A stretch of DNA of 64,000 bases from Chytridium lagenaria (taxonomy: Eukaryota; Chytridiomycota; Chytridiomycetes; Chytridiales; Chytridiaceae), in NCBI GenBank assembly GCA_025449115.1, contig JAHLKC010000001.1, positions 1 to 64,000 on the forward strand. The letters run 5' to 3'. Shown in pieces: positions 11,192 to 22,811 of this stretch (its first letter is position 1; each line of letters begins with the position of its first letter). The notes beneath the pieces are model-generated. The model was not told where the DNA came from. It did no database searches and saw only the letters and a program-made list of their open reading frames with translations. Position numbers and translations under genes: made by a program.

Positions 11192-14100
11192 ATGACCTAC
11201 GAGTCTGTCCTCAAATACACCGAGGAATCAGTGAAGCAATGCCGGGAGCTAGCGTCCTTCTTAAAAAAGAGGCAAGCTGCTGAGGCGGAGTATGCCAAGG
11301 CTCTTCGTAAGTTTATTGCTTTTGATCCCACGCTTTTTTCTCCAGCGATCGCACAAGCTGCATGAATACATCGTCCAATGCCCACAGAGCTCTCCCACGC
11401 CTTTTCAGAATGATCAAGATCTTAAGTTAACTTCTGATCATCTACTTTGCAGTTAAGATAGCTCAAAAAGCACCGCCTATCTCAAACCTCTCGCCATCCT
11501 TCTACCGTAGCCCATCCTCATCCACTGTCAACGTTTCCATCCTGAGCAACGATAAACCCGATAACAACTTTCGATCGCAACTATTGAAAACGTCAGTATC
11601 TATGGTCTTTCTGATTCTTCTTTTATGACATGGTATTCACTACAGACATGGTCGCTACTCTGTTGTAGCTCACTATGGAAAAATTACTGCGATGTCGTGG
11701 AAGAAACCCAGAAGTTGGCCGAATCTCACGTAATGAACTATTAGTGTCTTCATACCCTACATAGTATGAGAATAGCAAGCTGATCTTTGCCCCTTCCTTA
11801 GAATGAGATGGCACTCACACTTCAACAAAATGTCATCGATCCCTTCCAAAACTATATTCGTGAGATGGAAGCAATCAGAAAACTGGTGAGATTCAATTGC
11901 ATTACTGTTAATGAAAGTTAGGTCACTTAACTAAAGAATTTTCTTTAAATAAGCAATTGGAAAAAGGCCAAGAATTTATAAAAAACCTGCAGGACGCATA
12001 CGCGGGTTTAAGAAAGGTTGGCATCTACCAAAGCATTTATCTAACTCTTTAGGTCAAGAAAGAATATGAAAGTCTTCAGACAGTTTCAAATGAAGCTGTG
12101 GGAAATCATCTTAAAGCACAGCAGAATCCAGGAACAAGAGACAGAGAAATGGAGAAGGTGGAAAAGCAGTTTCATACCCTGATTTCTGACCTCGAACAGC
12201 TTACAATCAAAATGCAAACTGCAATCGAGAAAGCGAGAAGGGCTGAGGAAACTCTCCAAATATGCGAAGACATCTGCAATAACGCCAAAGAAGATTATTT
12301 CGGAACTTTCCTTCCAGGACTGTATGAGGTTAGACATTGTGGTTAGGTCGTTCTCGTAACAAGCTCTAGGATATAAGGACGAAAGAAGAAGAGCGTTGCA
12401 TTGCAGTAAACGAGTAATGCTTGACTTCTTGGAGCTGGAAAAGGCACAGAGTCGGAATTGTGCAGCCACTTTCGAAGGCTTATCAGAGCGGGTCTCTGAT
12501 ATCGACATCAGCGAAGACTCTGATGACTTTGTGAACAATTATGTGGGGGCTTGCTTGTCTGTGTCAGACTAACCTTTAACGTAGATTGTCCACGAAGAAG
12601 CGGGTACAACTATTGACGTCCCAGTAAAGAATATCTCCAACCCGATTCACGCAGGCGTAATTCAAGTAAAACGAGGTAGAAGCTCTATTTTTATAAGAAT
12701 TTAAACATTTTTTCATTTCACTGATATTTGTATAGGAGATTTAGTTGGAACTTGGAAAGAAATGTACGCTGTCTTTGCAGGAGATAAATGCCTTTATCTT
12801 TACGTGAATAGAGACGTAAGAAGAGCCATTTTGACATTGTTTTTAACATTTAGTCGAATCGTCCATTACACGTTATATCTATGAGAGATGCAACCGTGTC
12901 CTCAATAGATGACAGCTTCTTTGGAAAATCAAATTGCATTCAACTCGCACAATCAACCAATTCCGGCCGCCAAATATACAACATTTTCACACCATCCGAA
13001 AACGACAGGGACAAATGGTTACAGAATTTGAGAGATTTTTGCTTCTGTTGTCCTAAGTGCGCATCTGTCTATGGATATTCAAATGAGACATTTAGCAATT
13101 TGCATCTTCTCGATCGAGTGAATGGGTATCGGCTCATCAGAAGCCTTCATCTTTCCATAATGGAGGCAAAAGAGCTACCAGCTCCTCCTGGTTCACGTTT
13201 GATTAATCCGTACTGTATGGTTCTTTTCGATGATGTTAAACAAGCGAAAACATCAATCAAATCAGGTGAAAGCCCCTTTTGGGGCGAGTCGTTTACTTTT
13301 GAGTAAGCTACTCTATTTTTTTAAAATCTTTTCGCCTCTTTTACTGCTCTTCTTTTCATAATTACTGACGGATTCCCAGCGACATTCGACCACATCACAA
13401 TCATGTACGCGTCTTTGTGTTTTATCACAATCGCATTCAGCGGGATGTCGACATTGGCTACCTCACAATCAATTTGGATCAAGTAAAATCTCCAAAGCGG
13501 GTAGAGGAATGGTGTTCGATTCGCCCTACGATGAAGAGCTTAGAAGAAATGGGATCTATTGGATCTCTCCGGATCGCTTTTACTTTCAGGGTAATTTTTT
13601 TTTATTATTTCTTTTTGAGAGGGGGTTGGGACATTCGCTTTTTTATACTCAATACCTACTTTTTTAGGAGGAGCATCTGCTGCCAACGTCGCAATATGAT
13701 GCTTTTCTTTCAATGGTAACAGAACCAAAGTTTACCGCACTGTTGCAGCTCGGAAAACTGGTTGTGACTGATCGGGAGGCTTTGGGGAAAACGGTCGTTC
13801 GGGTTTTGATAGGATTGGGACGAGAAGTTGAGGGACTTCAAGTCCTTCTCGAGTCAGACATCCAGGCGACAGAGGACCCAAACATTATTTTCCGTGGAAA
13901 CTCACTGGCCACAAAAGCATTTGACCAGTATATGAAGCAGATCGGAATGCCGTATCTCCACGCAACAATAGGGCATCACTTGCGAACCATTGCTTCTCTG
14001 ACGGAAAGCTGTGAAGTGGATCCTTTACGTGTTGATAATCCCGAAAAAGAGCGGATAAATGTTGCACGGCTTTCACAGTATGCGTCGCTGATATGGAATT

Positions 14101-16193
14101 CAATCTTAAAAAGCGTAGATCAATGCCCAAGGTACTTGATACTATCTTTATTGTGGTTATTAATTTTCTAGGCAATTTTGTCAGATATTTGCTTTTATAC
14201 GGAGGTGTATCGATGAACGATGGGGCTCTGGACTAAACGCAAAATATTCTGGCGTGAGCGGGTTTTTGTTCCTACGATTTTTCTGCCCCGCCATCCTTTC
14301 AGTAAGCGACATAAACGTATACGGTCTTTATTAACTATCATTAGCCTCGTCTGTTTAACATCACACAGGATCTCCCTACACCCGCCGCCACCAGGACTCT
14401 GACCCTTTTAGCAAAGATAATACAGAACCTTGCCAATTTGACCGAGTTTGGAAATAAGGAACCCTACATGGTCCAATTCAACGTTTTTATCCAATCGCAG
14501 ATGCCTTCGATGAGAGCATTCATTGATAGACTATCGGTGGGTCCTTATTTGCTTCTCACTAGCCTCTCACACGACTTTAGACCGATTATGCTCAAAATCC
14601 GCAGATCTCGGACGTGCGTATAGATGTGCGGCGAGAGACAGAGGCTCTTTACCAATTATTTAGCCAGTACCTTGGAGATATCATCACTTCAAGTACTGGC
14701 AGCCCCGTGGATGAGTTGGTAAACATTATGAAGGAGCTTCAACTTGCGCACAAACGCTATGATGGGGACGAACGACAAATATCAGAGGCTGTCAGAGCTC
14801 TTGGTGGGAGCACAGGAGGGAGTGCTGTGAATTCACCCCGTAGACCAAACCTTCCTCCAATACCCCAGCCGAAAATATCGACAGATATAAGCAGCGGTCC
14901 TAGTTCGCCTCCTTCAAGTGTATTTGCCTCACCCATAGTTTCTGCTCATCCACCAAAGATAGAATTAATGTTGGATGAGGCTAACGCCGCTGCTGCTGCT
15001 TCCATATCTCCTCCCCTTGGCCTTAGCCCCGCTGCTTCTCCTATGACCTACCGGAAACATCGTGAGGTTTCTATTTACGGAAGAGTGACCAATAAGTCAA
15101 CTAGTTTTGAGAACTTGGAGCAATTACTGAATTCAATAGCCACTGGCGGTGATGCTGCAAGTATCGCTGCAAAATTACGAGAGACTCAGACCAGAGGGGA
15201 GGAGATGTATTAAATCACATTGGGGTTATGAGACCAAGCGAAAGTCGGGAGGACATGTCTCTACGTGGCAAGACCTCAGCCCCCATACCACTGAAAGTTT
15301 CCGATAACGCCCCTTATCACAATAGTGAAGCTTCACCAGCTTCAGGGACAACTTCCCCCAAGTACACCGATTACGTGCACGGATCTCCGAAAAGCAATTG
15401 GTCGTCAAGCGAGAGTTTGCCTGATACTTTTTCAGAACCTCAGCAAAAATACGGCATCAATCCCGTTCTTGGCTTCATTAGCTTGAACGGAAGAAACGCA
15501 AAGCCCCCGCCACGAGGCTCTTCTTCAGTGGAAAAACCACAAGTTTCAAGCACTCACGTTCGCCCTGATGGCATAGTCACAACGTTAAGCGGGCAGTCTA
15601 CCTTTACCCCTTCCCAATCCCGAGGTACAAGTTTGTTTCGGTCCATCGTCTCTGCCGTAGGAGGTGGCTCCAGCGGGCTAGTGCTCCGAGTAACGCTGGA
15701 GGATATAGTTCTCATAGCAGTGCCTCTAGCTCACCAGTAGACAGAGGAAGTCCCGCCACAAGCGTTCACTCTCTCCCCTCGGATGGTTCTCACGAAAACG
15801 ACGATTCGGCGGATCCCGCTGGAGGAGATGCTGGGAGCACTGCCACATCTCCTCAGTACGGGTCTGTCGTCAGCGGTGCCTACACAGGTCCTGGAGGCGA
15901 CGAAGATGGATTCTCAGATCGCTCCAGCGTTAAATCGATGGAGAGCTATAAGAGTGATAAGAATTTTGAGGGTGCTGGAGTGGGGAGGTCTGGGGGCGCG
16001 TATTCGAATCGGCGGCAGAGCGTTGCGGGCAACGGCTGCGAGGATTAAGCATCGCCTGTCCATGTTGGTGCAAGGGAGCAATAATGCTCCTGCATCGGGA
16101 TCAGGGTCTGGGGGAGGTCCTCTTGCGGCTGTGTCAAAGTCGAGAAGACGCGCGCCGTCGCCCATGTTGGAGGAAAAGGAGCATCCCATGTAG
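11192..16193 (+). CDS. Ras GTPase-activating protein with N-terminal F-BAR-like, PH and C2 domains
   Basis: The N-terminus (MTYESVLKYTEESVKQC, then FLKKRQAAEAEYAKAL) and a long helical stretch to about 12540 resemble an F-BAR/FCH membrane-curving domain. A PH domain follows (GDLVGTWKEMYAVFAG ... DKWLQNLRDFC, about 12735-13050), then a C2 domain (LHLSIMEAKELPAPPGSRLINPYC, about 13130-13560). A RasGAP catalytic domain comes next (about 13700-14560), with the arginine-finger segment IIFRGNSLATKAFDQYM and the family motif FLRFFCPAIL. RasGAPs stimulate GTP hydrolysis by Ras, and the finger Arg is present, so activity is expected. The tail is Ser/Pro-rich and disordered. About fifteen short introns are needed. 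In the tail the frame shifts at a G run (15196-15199), near 15675 and perhaps once more before 16048; the composition continues to the stop at 16193. The ATG at 11192 is the first in the open frame after an upstream TAG. Confidence 0.85.
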
Positions 16194-16229
16194 ATTTAGC
16201 TCTATGGATTAGTTCATGTATGATTTATG

Positions 16230-16279
<50 letters not shown>

Positions 16280-16871
16280 CCATAAAATCATGTTTTTGTT
16301 TTGTTTTGTTTTCTTTCGTTCTTTCTTTCGCATCCTTTGTTTGTTTACTTTTGTTCGCCTTTATCACTGAAATTCCGTTGAGCCTCGTTATATACAAGTC
16401 AAATTCTTTCCAATACACTCCTCCCTTCCCCCCACATTTTGGTGTATTTGTTAATCCTTCTTGGTCTCATTCCTCTGTTTTCTATTTTGTTTTACTCTCT
16501 TATCGAAGAAAACGTCTTAAGGCGGAGCAGCTGCCTTTTGTTTATATCACTACTCTATAAACGCTTAAATGTCTCTTTTTTCATAAAAGTTTGATGAGAC
16601 GAATATACGTTTGGTGCAGACAAAAAAAGGTTTTATGCCACAAGAGTTTCGTTTTTCTTTGATACCAGATGTATTTCTTTTACACCTTCCATTGCAAGAA
16701 TAAAGACATTGAAAAAAGAAAAACAAGTGTTAACACCACAATAGTTTATCGCAAAATCGACTTGGACACATACTATTATATTAAAACTGCGGAGGCCTAT
16801 GAAACCTATTCATCAAATCCAATCTTCGCGTCAAACTCCTCCGCTCCTCTTTACCAACTTTCAGTTGAACT
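16194..16871. other. Convergent 3' intergenic region with polyadenylation signal
   Basis: This lies between the ends of the RasGAP gene (+) and the KAR5-type gene (-). It contains a TG dinucleotide tract (16231-16277), T-rich sequence typical of fungal 3' ends, and AATAAA at 16699-16704 on the plus strand. No gene was seen. Confidence 0.6.
16231..16277. repeat. (TG)23 microsatellite
   Basis: Uninterrupted tg dinucleotides run for about 47 bp immediately 3' of the RasGAP stop codon. Open frames through it on either strand encode only Cys-Val or Thr-His repeats and are not genes. Confidence 0.97.
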
Positions 16872-19618
16872 CTACGCACAACATTTCTGCGTCTTAGATT
16901 CCAAAGAAACGTCGTGAGCTGTAAAGTAGGAGGGGTTAGATAAGCTTAACAAATCCAACTTTACCCCATAACCCATAATTTTCGCCGGGTGGTCATTCCA
17001 ATAAAACCGTATTGAAAGCATCACAAGACCGATACCTATGAAAAAAAAGAACATCAATGATGACAAAAGAGATGGGAACGGGGTTGAATTACATATCAGT
17101 TTCGTCCATATTCCACTCTGCATCGCGCGATGACACGTCATTGCAACCGTGATTATTGCACCATGAGGTGCTAAAAAGCTCACCCATTCTCTCACCCCTG
17201 AAAAAATTAAACCAAACAATCAAATTCAACGCATAAAATAATACTAGAAACAAGCTTATAAACTTAACACATACACACACCCCTAAAAAAACAAAAAAAC
17301 AAAAAAACAAAAATTTCACTCACACTCCATCTGTCTCGAAACCATCATAAACGGCACGACCGCGCTAAACCATAATCAACATAAACCCCCCAAAAAAAAT
17401 ACTCGAAAAAAAAACAATCACACAAAAACCTACAACGACACCATCTCATTCCCTCTCCCAACCGCATCCGTCAGATTCCTCATATCTCGTTCAGCCATCC
17501 TCGTCAACTCCATAACATGCGTCAACGCCGTCGACACGTTTTGGGTTAACTGCGTCAAACGAGATTCGGATTCAACAGTATGATCTTTGAGTGCTTGGGT
17601 GAAGGTTTCGATGAGATGGAGAGCGGTGGAGGCGAGAGAGGTCATATGGAGGTGTAGGGAAACGTCGGATTCATTCTAACGCGGAGATAGATGATAAATA
17701 AAATGATAGAGTACAGAGAATTTACCCGAATGGTGCTAATAAGATCTCGACTGACAGACCTACTTCCTCAACTTGATGTTTAACCAAATTCGCTGCCTCA
17801 ACGATACCTCCAAACGACTACATATTTAAAATTACCATTGTCCACCCCAAAAAAACAAGAAAACAACTTCTCTCTTACCGAGTGAACGTTTGTACGATAA
17901 AAATTCAACGCTTCCAAGATATCCGCCTGTAAAAAGATTAATCTCAGAAACTCTACACGATAAAAAAAACAACAAACACCTTTGTCTCATTCACTTGCCG
18001 CACAACACCAACCCCAGCATCACGTAACGCTTCTGCATCGCAAAAACGGTACCAAGCAGCATCTATTTTCAAACCCCATCAATCCTTATCCAAAGACAAA
18101 AACAACAAAAAAAAAAAACCAAAAAACAACAAACAAAACCTAAATATATAAAAAATAAGAAAAAGCATAGACTCACCTTCTCCATCTCCCCAGTCACCCC
18201 CTCCACCCTCCCCAACCCCTCCAAAACCCCTCAACAACCCTCCCAACCCCTTTCTGCACTCCAACCTGCTCCAAAACTCCATCCCCTCACCTCCCCCAAA
18301 ACCTCTTCAACCCGTTTCCCAACATCCCTCTTCCAAAAAAACACTCTCATCAGCCATAAAAAAAAAAAAATCAACTTACCCCAACCCTCTCCACCATCTC
18401 CACCACCCCCCCTGCAACCTCCTCACCTCCTCCATCCACTCCATCCACTCCCCAACATCCCTATTCCGTCTCGCCTGCGCTTCATGCGCCGTCACAAGCG
18501 CACGCGTGAGGTTTCGATAAACCTCTTTCAACGATTCTCCACGGAAAAAGTAAACATCCACACACACTCTTTTTCAAAAAACCTTTTTCTATATCGAATC
18601 GAACGCTCACACACATCAGGGTCACGTCTCGAAAGTATCCGCTGTAGGATGTCCAAAGTTGGCCAACGGAGGCGAGCGCTCTATAGTATTTGGTTAGAAT
18701 GAGGGTTCGCGCGTGGGGAGGGGGGGGGGGTTTGGTGTTTACTCGACGCAATCGGTGTGTGTTTTGTCGGTGGGGGGTCGCAACGACGGGGGAGGGTTTT
18801 GCCGGCAGTCATGACCTCGCATCGTGTCAACTCGATGGCATCTAGAACCGAAAAAAAAAACAACGTGTGAATGATAGCAGAGACAAGAAAGATGGGAAAA
18901 CGTAAGCCAAAAAAAAACATTTTAGATACAGCAAGCAACAATCAACCAAAAAAAAAGAACAAACAAACCAAAAAAACAAACTAGAATAAAACCCAAAAAA
19001 CAAAAAACGAAGACACAACCCGCCAAAAACTTCACAACGTCTTAAAAAGCGTAACAATCAAAAAAAAACAACAAAAAAACATCAGACAAAGCGCAACAAC
19101 AACAACAACAAAAAAAATAATAAAAAAACATTTACATTTCACCCTCACCTCCTCCTCCATCCTCCTAACCTCACACCCCCCCTTCACCTCCCCCGCCGCC
19201 CTCCTAAAACAATCTCCCCCCTCCCCTCAAACTCCCTAAACAACGCTAACAAAAACCATCAACCCATATCCACAAAAAACCTCCTCACCCATCCCCGTCT
19301 CCACAAGCCGTCTCTCATCTTCATCAAGGTCATGCGTATCGCTCCATCCTACATCAAAGCACATTAGCAAAGAGAGAAGAAGGGGGGTTTGTCACGTTGA
19401 AATGTCGCAGAGGTGGCTTCCATGAATGGGTGGGTGGATGGCGTGGGGGGGGTTTGGTCCCTGTTTTTTGAGGGGGGGTGAGAATATGGTTTTGGAGGAG
19501 GGGGTGTCTCACAGAATTGGTAACATGTTACGTGGGTTAACAAGGTGGTGAGGAGGATGAGAGTTGCTGCGTTAAACATAGTGAACGACATTGGGGACAG
19601 CGTGGAAGATGTGAACAA
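16872..19618 (-). CDS. KAR5: KAR5/GEX1/Brambleberry-type nuclear fusion (karyogamy) protein
   Basis: KAR5-family proteins sit in the nuclear envelope/ER and are needed for fusion of nuclear membranes at mating. A signal peptide starts at about 19618 (MFNAATLILLTTLLTHVTCYQF after a short leader). Family signatures follow: paired Cys in DCFRRAAGEVKGGCEV (after a one-base frame repair), ELTRCEVMTAGKTLPRRC, then VGQLWTSYSGYFRDVTLM and FDIEKESLKEVYRNLTRAL. The last two match the KAR5 pattern W.(T/S)YSG.YR and FEK....LY.N.T. Helical coiled-coil exons continue (WYRFCDAEALRDAGVGVV; ADILEALNFYRTNVHS; ETFTQALKDHTVESESRLTQL). Hydrophobic segments at 17200-16930 (such as IGIGLVMLSIRFYW) suit the C-terminal membrane anchors. 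The helical exon meets a stop at 17430, so either the anchor exons splice around it or the gene ends there. Some junctions near 19330 and 19200 are unresolved. Confidence 0.7.
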
Positions 19619-20480
19619 TGAATGAACAGAGGATGAAGAGGGGGGGAAGGGATCAGGCTTTTTTTTTTGTCTTGATCGTCTCCCACGGAATGTGGGGATG
19701 ATATGACGCGCCTTGATGTGACGCGTGTATCAAGGCGCGTGTAATGATGGAAACACAAAAACGCGCCAAAAAAGTGACACGTCGCGTTTCCAACGAAACA
19801 ATGAAAAAATCCTATCAGAAGCACCGATTTCATTTCTCTGCAACTCTGACGCAGCAAAATCTTGGAAAAAAAAAAAAAAAAAAAAAGACAAACACATCAA
19901 ACCATGACTTTTGGAGAACTCACACGACAGACAATCAGCAAAAGAGCAAAAACCACTTTCAAAAAAGAGAATACTCAAAACAATTATTACAAAAACATCA
20001 AAAACCAGCGAGCTTCCAACGCCACGAAAAAAACAAACAAACATAAAGAAGAAGGGTTTGGGCAAATTCTCCACAACACGTAAACAAACAATTCTGCACA
20101 AAAAAAAAAAACAAGCAACGCAAGCAACGGCCAAACCCATTTCCCATCAGAAAAAACACGACAAAGAAAAAAAAAAAAGGGCGGAGCTGCTACAAAGATA
20201 AATAGGAGGAAAAAAAAGAGGGAGAGAATCACATAGGGTGTTGAGGGTTATACCCCAAAAAAGGTATAAAAAGGTGCCAGCTAAGAGGATTTTTTTTTTT
20301 TGGGGGGGAAAAGAACAAAGATGTGAATGGGGGTGGGTTGGGTGTGTGTGTTGAGCATAGAAAGAGGGACATCCTAAAAAAAAAACCCCGCAATGGGCGT
20401 GTCACGATGGTGTGATGCCGTTAATGTCAATGAGACATCAAGGGCATCGTAACGGGGGGGAGGGGAGGGGATAGCAATTT
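19619..20480. other. A-rich intergenic region
   Basis: This is upstream of the KAR5-type gene and downstream of the next minus-strand gene. It is rich in adenine tracts (longest about 19865-19884, also 20101-20112 and 20167-20178), and 20282-20300 joins a T run to a G run. The open frames here are Lys- or Phe-rich products of these tracts. No conserved coding text was seen. Confidence 0.6.
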
Positions 20481-22811
20481 TTACACGTCGACAAAACGAA
20501 CTTTGAGGGAGGGAGTGGTAGACCTAACGGCGACACACTGATCATCAACGTCATCATCGGAAGCGTGGCTCTCTTCATCATCACGCTGATCGTCATCATC
20601 TTCATCATCCTCCTCCTCGTCCTCATCATCGTCCTCATCATCCTCCTCCTCCTCCTCATCCTCCTCTTCATCCTCCTCATCATCATCACCATCCTCCTCC
20701 TCCTCAGAATCAACAGACGCAGCCTCAAGGCTCACAACCAACCTCCTCACCCCTTCCCTCAACTCACTCCCCTCCCCCCCCTCCACCACTCAATCACATC
20801 TCCCTCTCTCACAACCCCATTCCGATAAAGCTCAAACACTACCACCGGAAACGCCAATCTCAATGCACCCCTAAACCCCCCTTCCGCGTCTCCCCACACA
20901 CAACCTCGGTCTCCTTCAACAACGCCACTCGCTCTTCCTCAGAGGGCGCATGGAGGGACAGCAACGTCAAATGCGATTCAAGCACGTGACGCGCCGTCGA
21001 GGCTACGTTTCGCGCGGCAGCGGATTGGATAGAGTCGTCAGAAGGATGGGGGAGCGTGGGGTGACGCCGGGAGGTGGAGAGGTCGGCATGGCTGAGAAGA
21101 GCGCGGATGGCGGCGCGGGCGCATGTTTTGGCATCGGCAGAGTGTTTGAGAGCAAGGTCATCCAAAAGAACAGAGAGGGAAAGGGGTGTGGAGCCGTTGG
21201 CCAAAGGTTGGGCGAGCGAGGCCGCAGCAGTAGCAACAAAATCGTCTTTTATTTTAAAAGAAAGAGGGGGGGGGGGGGGGTAAAGGAATTAGCATGATAT
21301 ACTTTTCTCAAAAAAAAAATAATCAAAACAACATCAAGGAAAAAAAAATAGGACAGAAATGGTGAAAACACATACCAGTAGCACCAAGAGGCTTCAAAAT
21401 GGCACAACTGACATCGTCCTGTTGCTTCAATTGTAACAAATCTGCAGTCGCTTGCTCAACGGCATCGTCGTCTTCTTCCGCGGCTCCCTCCTCCCCTGGC
21501 ACCTCCACCGCTCTCCCCTCCTCCTCCTCCTCCTCCTCCTCGGTCGCCTCCTCCGCCTCCTCCAATCCTAAACTCCTCACCTCCACCTCCCGATTAAAAG
21601 TCAACATAGCCGCCGAGACAATCCCAAACCTCTCAAACAAGTATCGATCTCCCTCCGTCACAGCACTCGGATCCTCCAATCTAGCCGCAGCAGCCAACGC
21701 ACAGTCAATCTTATCAGAAAGAAAAAGATCCTGACAATGCACACCAACAATCATCGATTCCTCATCAAACCCAGAATCAGAGGACGGGACGGGCGAGGAC
21801 AGACCACCAGAAGAGGCAGCCGTGGCAGCAGCAGCTAAAGCCTCTTTGGCGCTTAAAAGTGCACCCTCAAGATCCGCCACCCGGGCCTCAAGCTGATCCA
21901 TCTTGATCCGTGCAGACGAATGTACCCGATGCATGGCCGTCTTGGCATCCCGTTCGGCGGCAAGCATACCACGAAGTGATCGAGTTGCAGCAATCAAATC
22001 CTGGTTCTGGCGCAACAATGACCGGTTCTGATGCATCAAGCATTCGACAACGTCCGTCGATGCATTGGTCGTGTCATTCTTTTCGAGTTTCCGAGAAAGA
22101 TCGAAAAGGCGACGTAGGAATTCTGTGGCGAGAATAGCGAGGTGGACTATGGAGGAAAGGGATCTGACGAGGGAGAGGTTGATGCGTACACCCCGCACTT
22201 GACGTGCAGCGTTTCGTCTCGGCACAAGACAATTTAGTAGCATGGCTACAAATTGGTAAGAAAAAAGTAATGCCTCCATGATGGTGAACCCGCTCACAGA
22301 GAATTTATCGACGGAAAGAATAAACTCATTTTGGTTTGGCCATGCTGCAGTCGTTCGATCCTGTTGAGCCGCCATCGTTGCTTTCACCTCGTTGACGGCT
22401 TGCTGCAGGAACTCTTGTTGTATGGGGTTGAATTCGGCGGGAGTATCCAGCCCTCGAGGATGATGTTGGGAGGGACGGGGATGGTGATGGGATTCAAAAG
22501 ACAAGTCTCTGTCCATCTTGTCCTTGGTCACTGCAGGTAATCTCTCTACAACAGAGGTGACCACCGTTGCGGTAAGAGCCATACTGAGCTTCTTGAAGAC
22601 CTCTTGACCGCTTGAGCCTTCCGCTCTCGGCCTGCTTGGCGGACTTGCGGTTGGTAAAAAAGAGTGTAGTTGTAAAATGCTGTGAGGGATAGATCCAAGT
22701 ATCGGAAGGAGCCTTTAAAATCAAGTTCTTGTTACGAATGGCAACGGCAGTTGTGGGAACGACGAGAGTAGTCCACAAGAGGAAATCGTCCATTTGGTGT
22801 TTGAAGGTCAA
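20481..22811 (-). CDS. Coiled-coil, acidic protein of unknown function; possible GRAM and W2-like segments
   Basis: I do not recognise the whole protein. The first part (LWTTLVVPTTAVAIRNKN ... TTTLFFTNRKSA ... EVFKKLSMAL) has the layout of a GRAM/PH-like lipid-binding fold. A hydrophobic segment follows (GFTIMEALLFSYQFVAMLL), then a coiled coil (LMHQNRSLLRQNQDLIAATR ... MDQLEARVADLEGALLSAKE) and a Glu-rich stretch (about 21560-21470). An intron at about 21374-21250 joins in phase as KPLGAT/DDFVATAAASLAQ. The C-terminal helical region (ALRLAFPVVVFELYRNGVV, VIEWW) and a long Asp/Glu tail recall the W2 domain and acidic end of eIF2B-epsilon, though the catalytic part of that protein is absent. 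The frame shifts near 22610, 20870 and 20790 in G/C runs. The start is uncertain; an exon upstream of an AG near 22862 is possible. Confidence 0.55.

Noticed and set aside
16216..16560. Plus-strand frame with Cys-Val repeats, and its minus-strand Thr-His counterpart
   Set aside because: Both are products of the (TG)n microsatellite and T-rich 3' flank.
19744..20201. Lys-rich plus-strand frames
   Set aside because: They result from poly-A tracts in an intergenic region and show no homology or splice structure.
20565..20828. Ile/Leu-rich plus-strand frame resembling a membrane protein
   Set aside because: It is antisense of the Asp/Glu tail of the minus-strand gene; hydrophobicity comes from complementing GAT/GAG codons.
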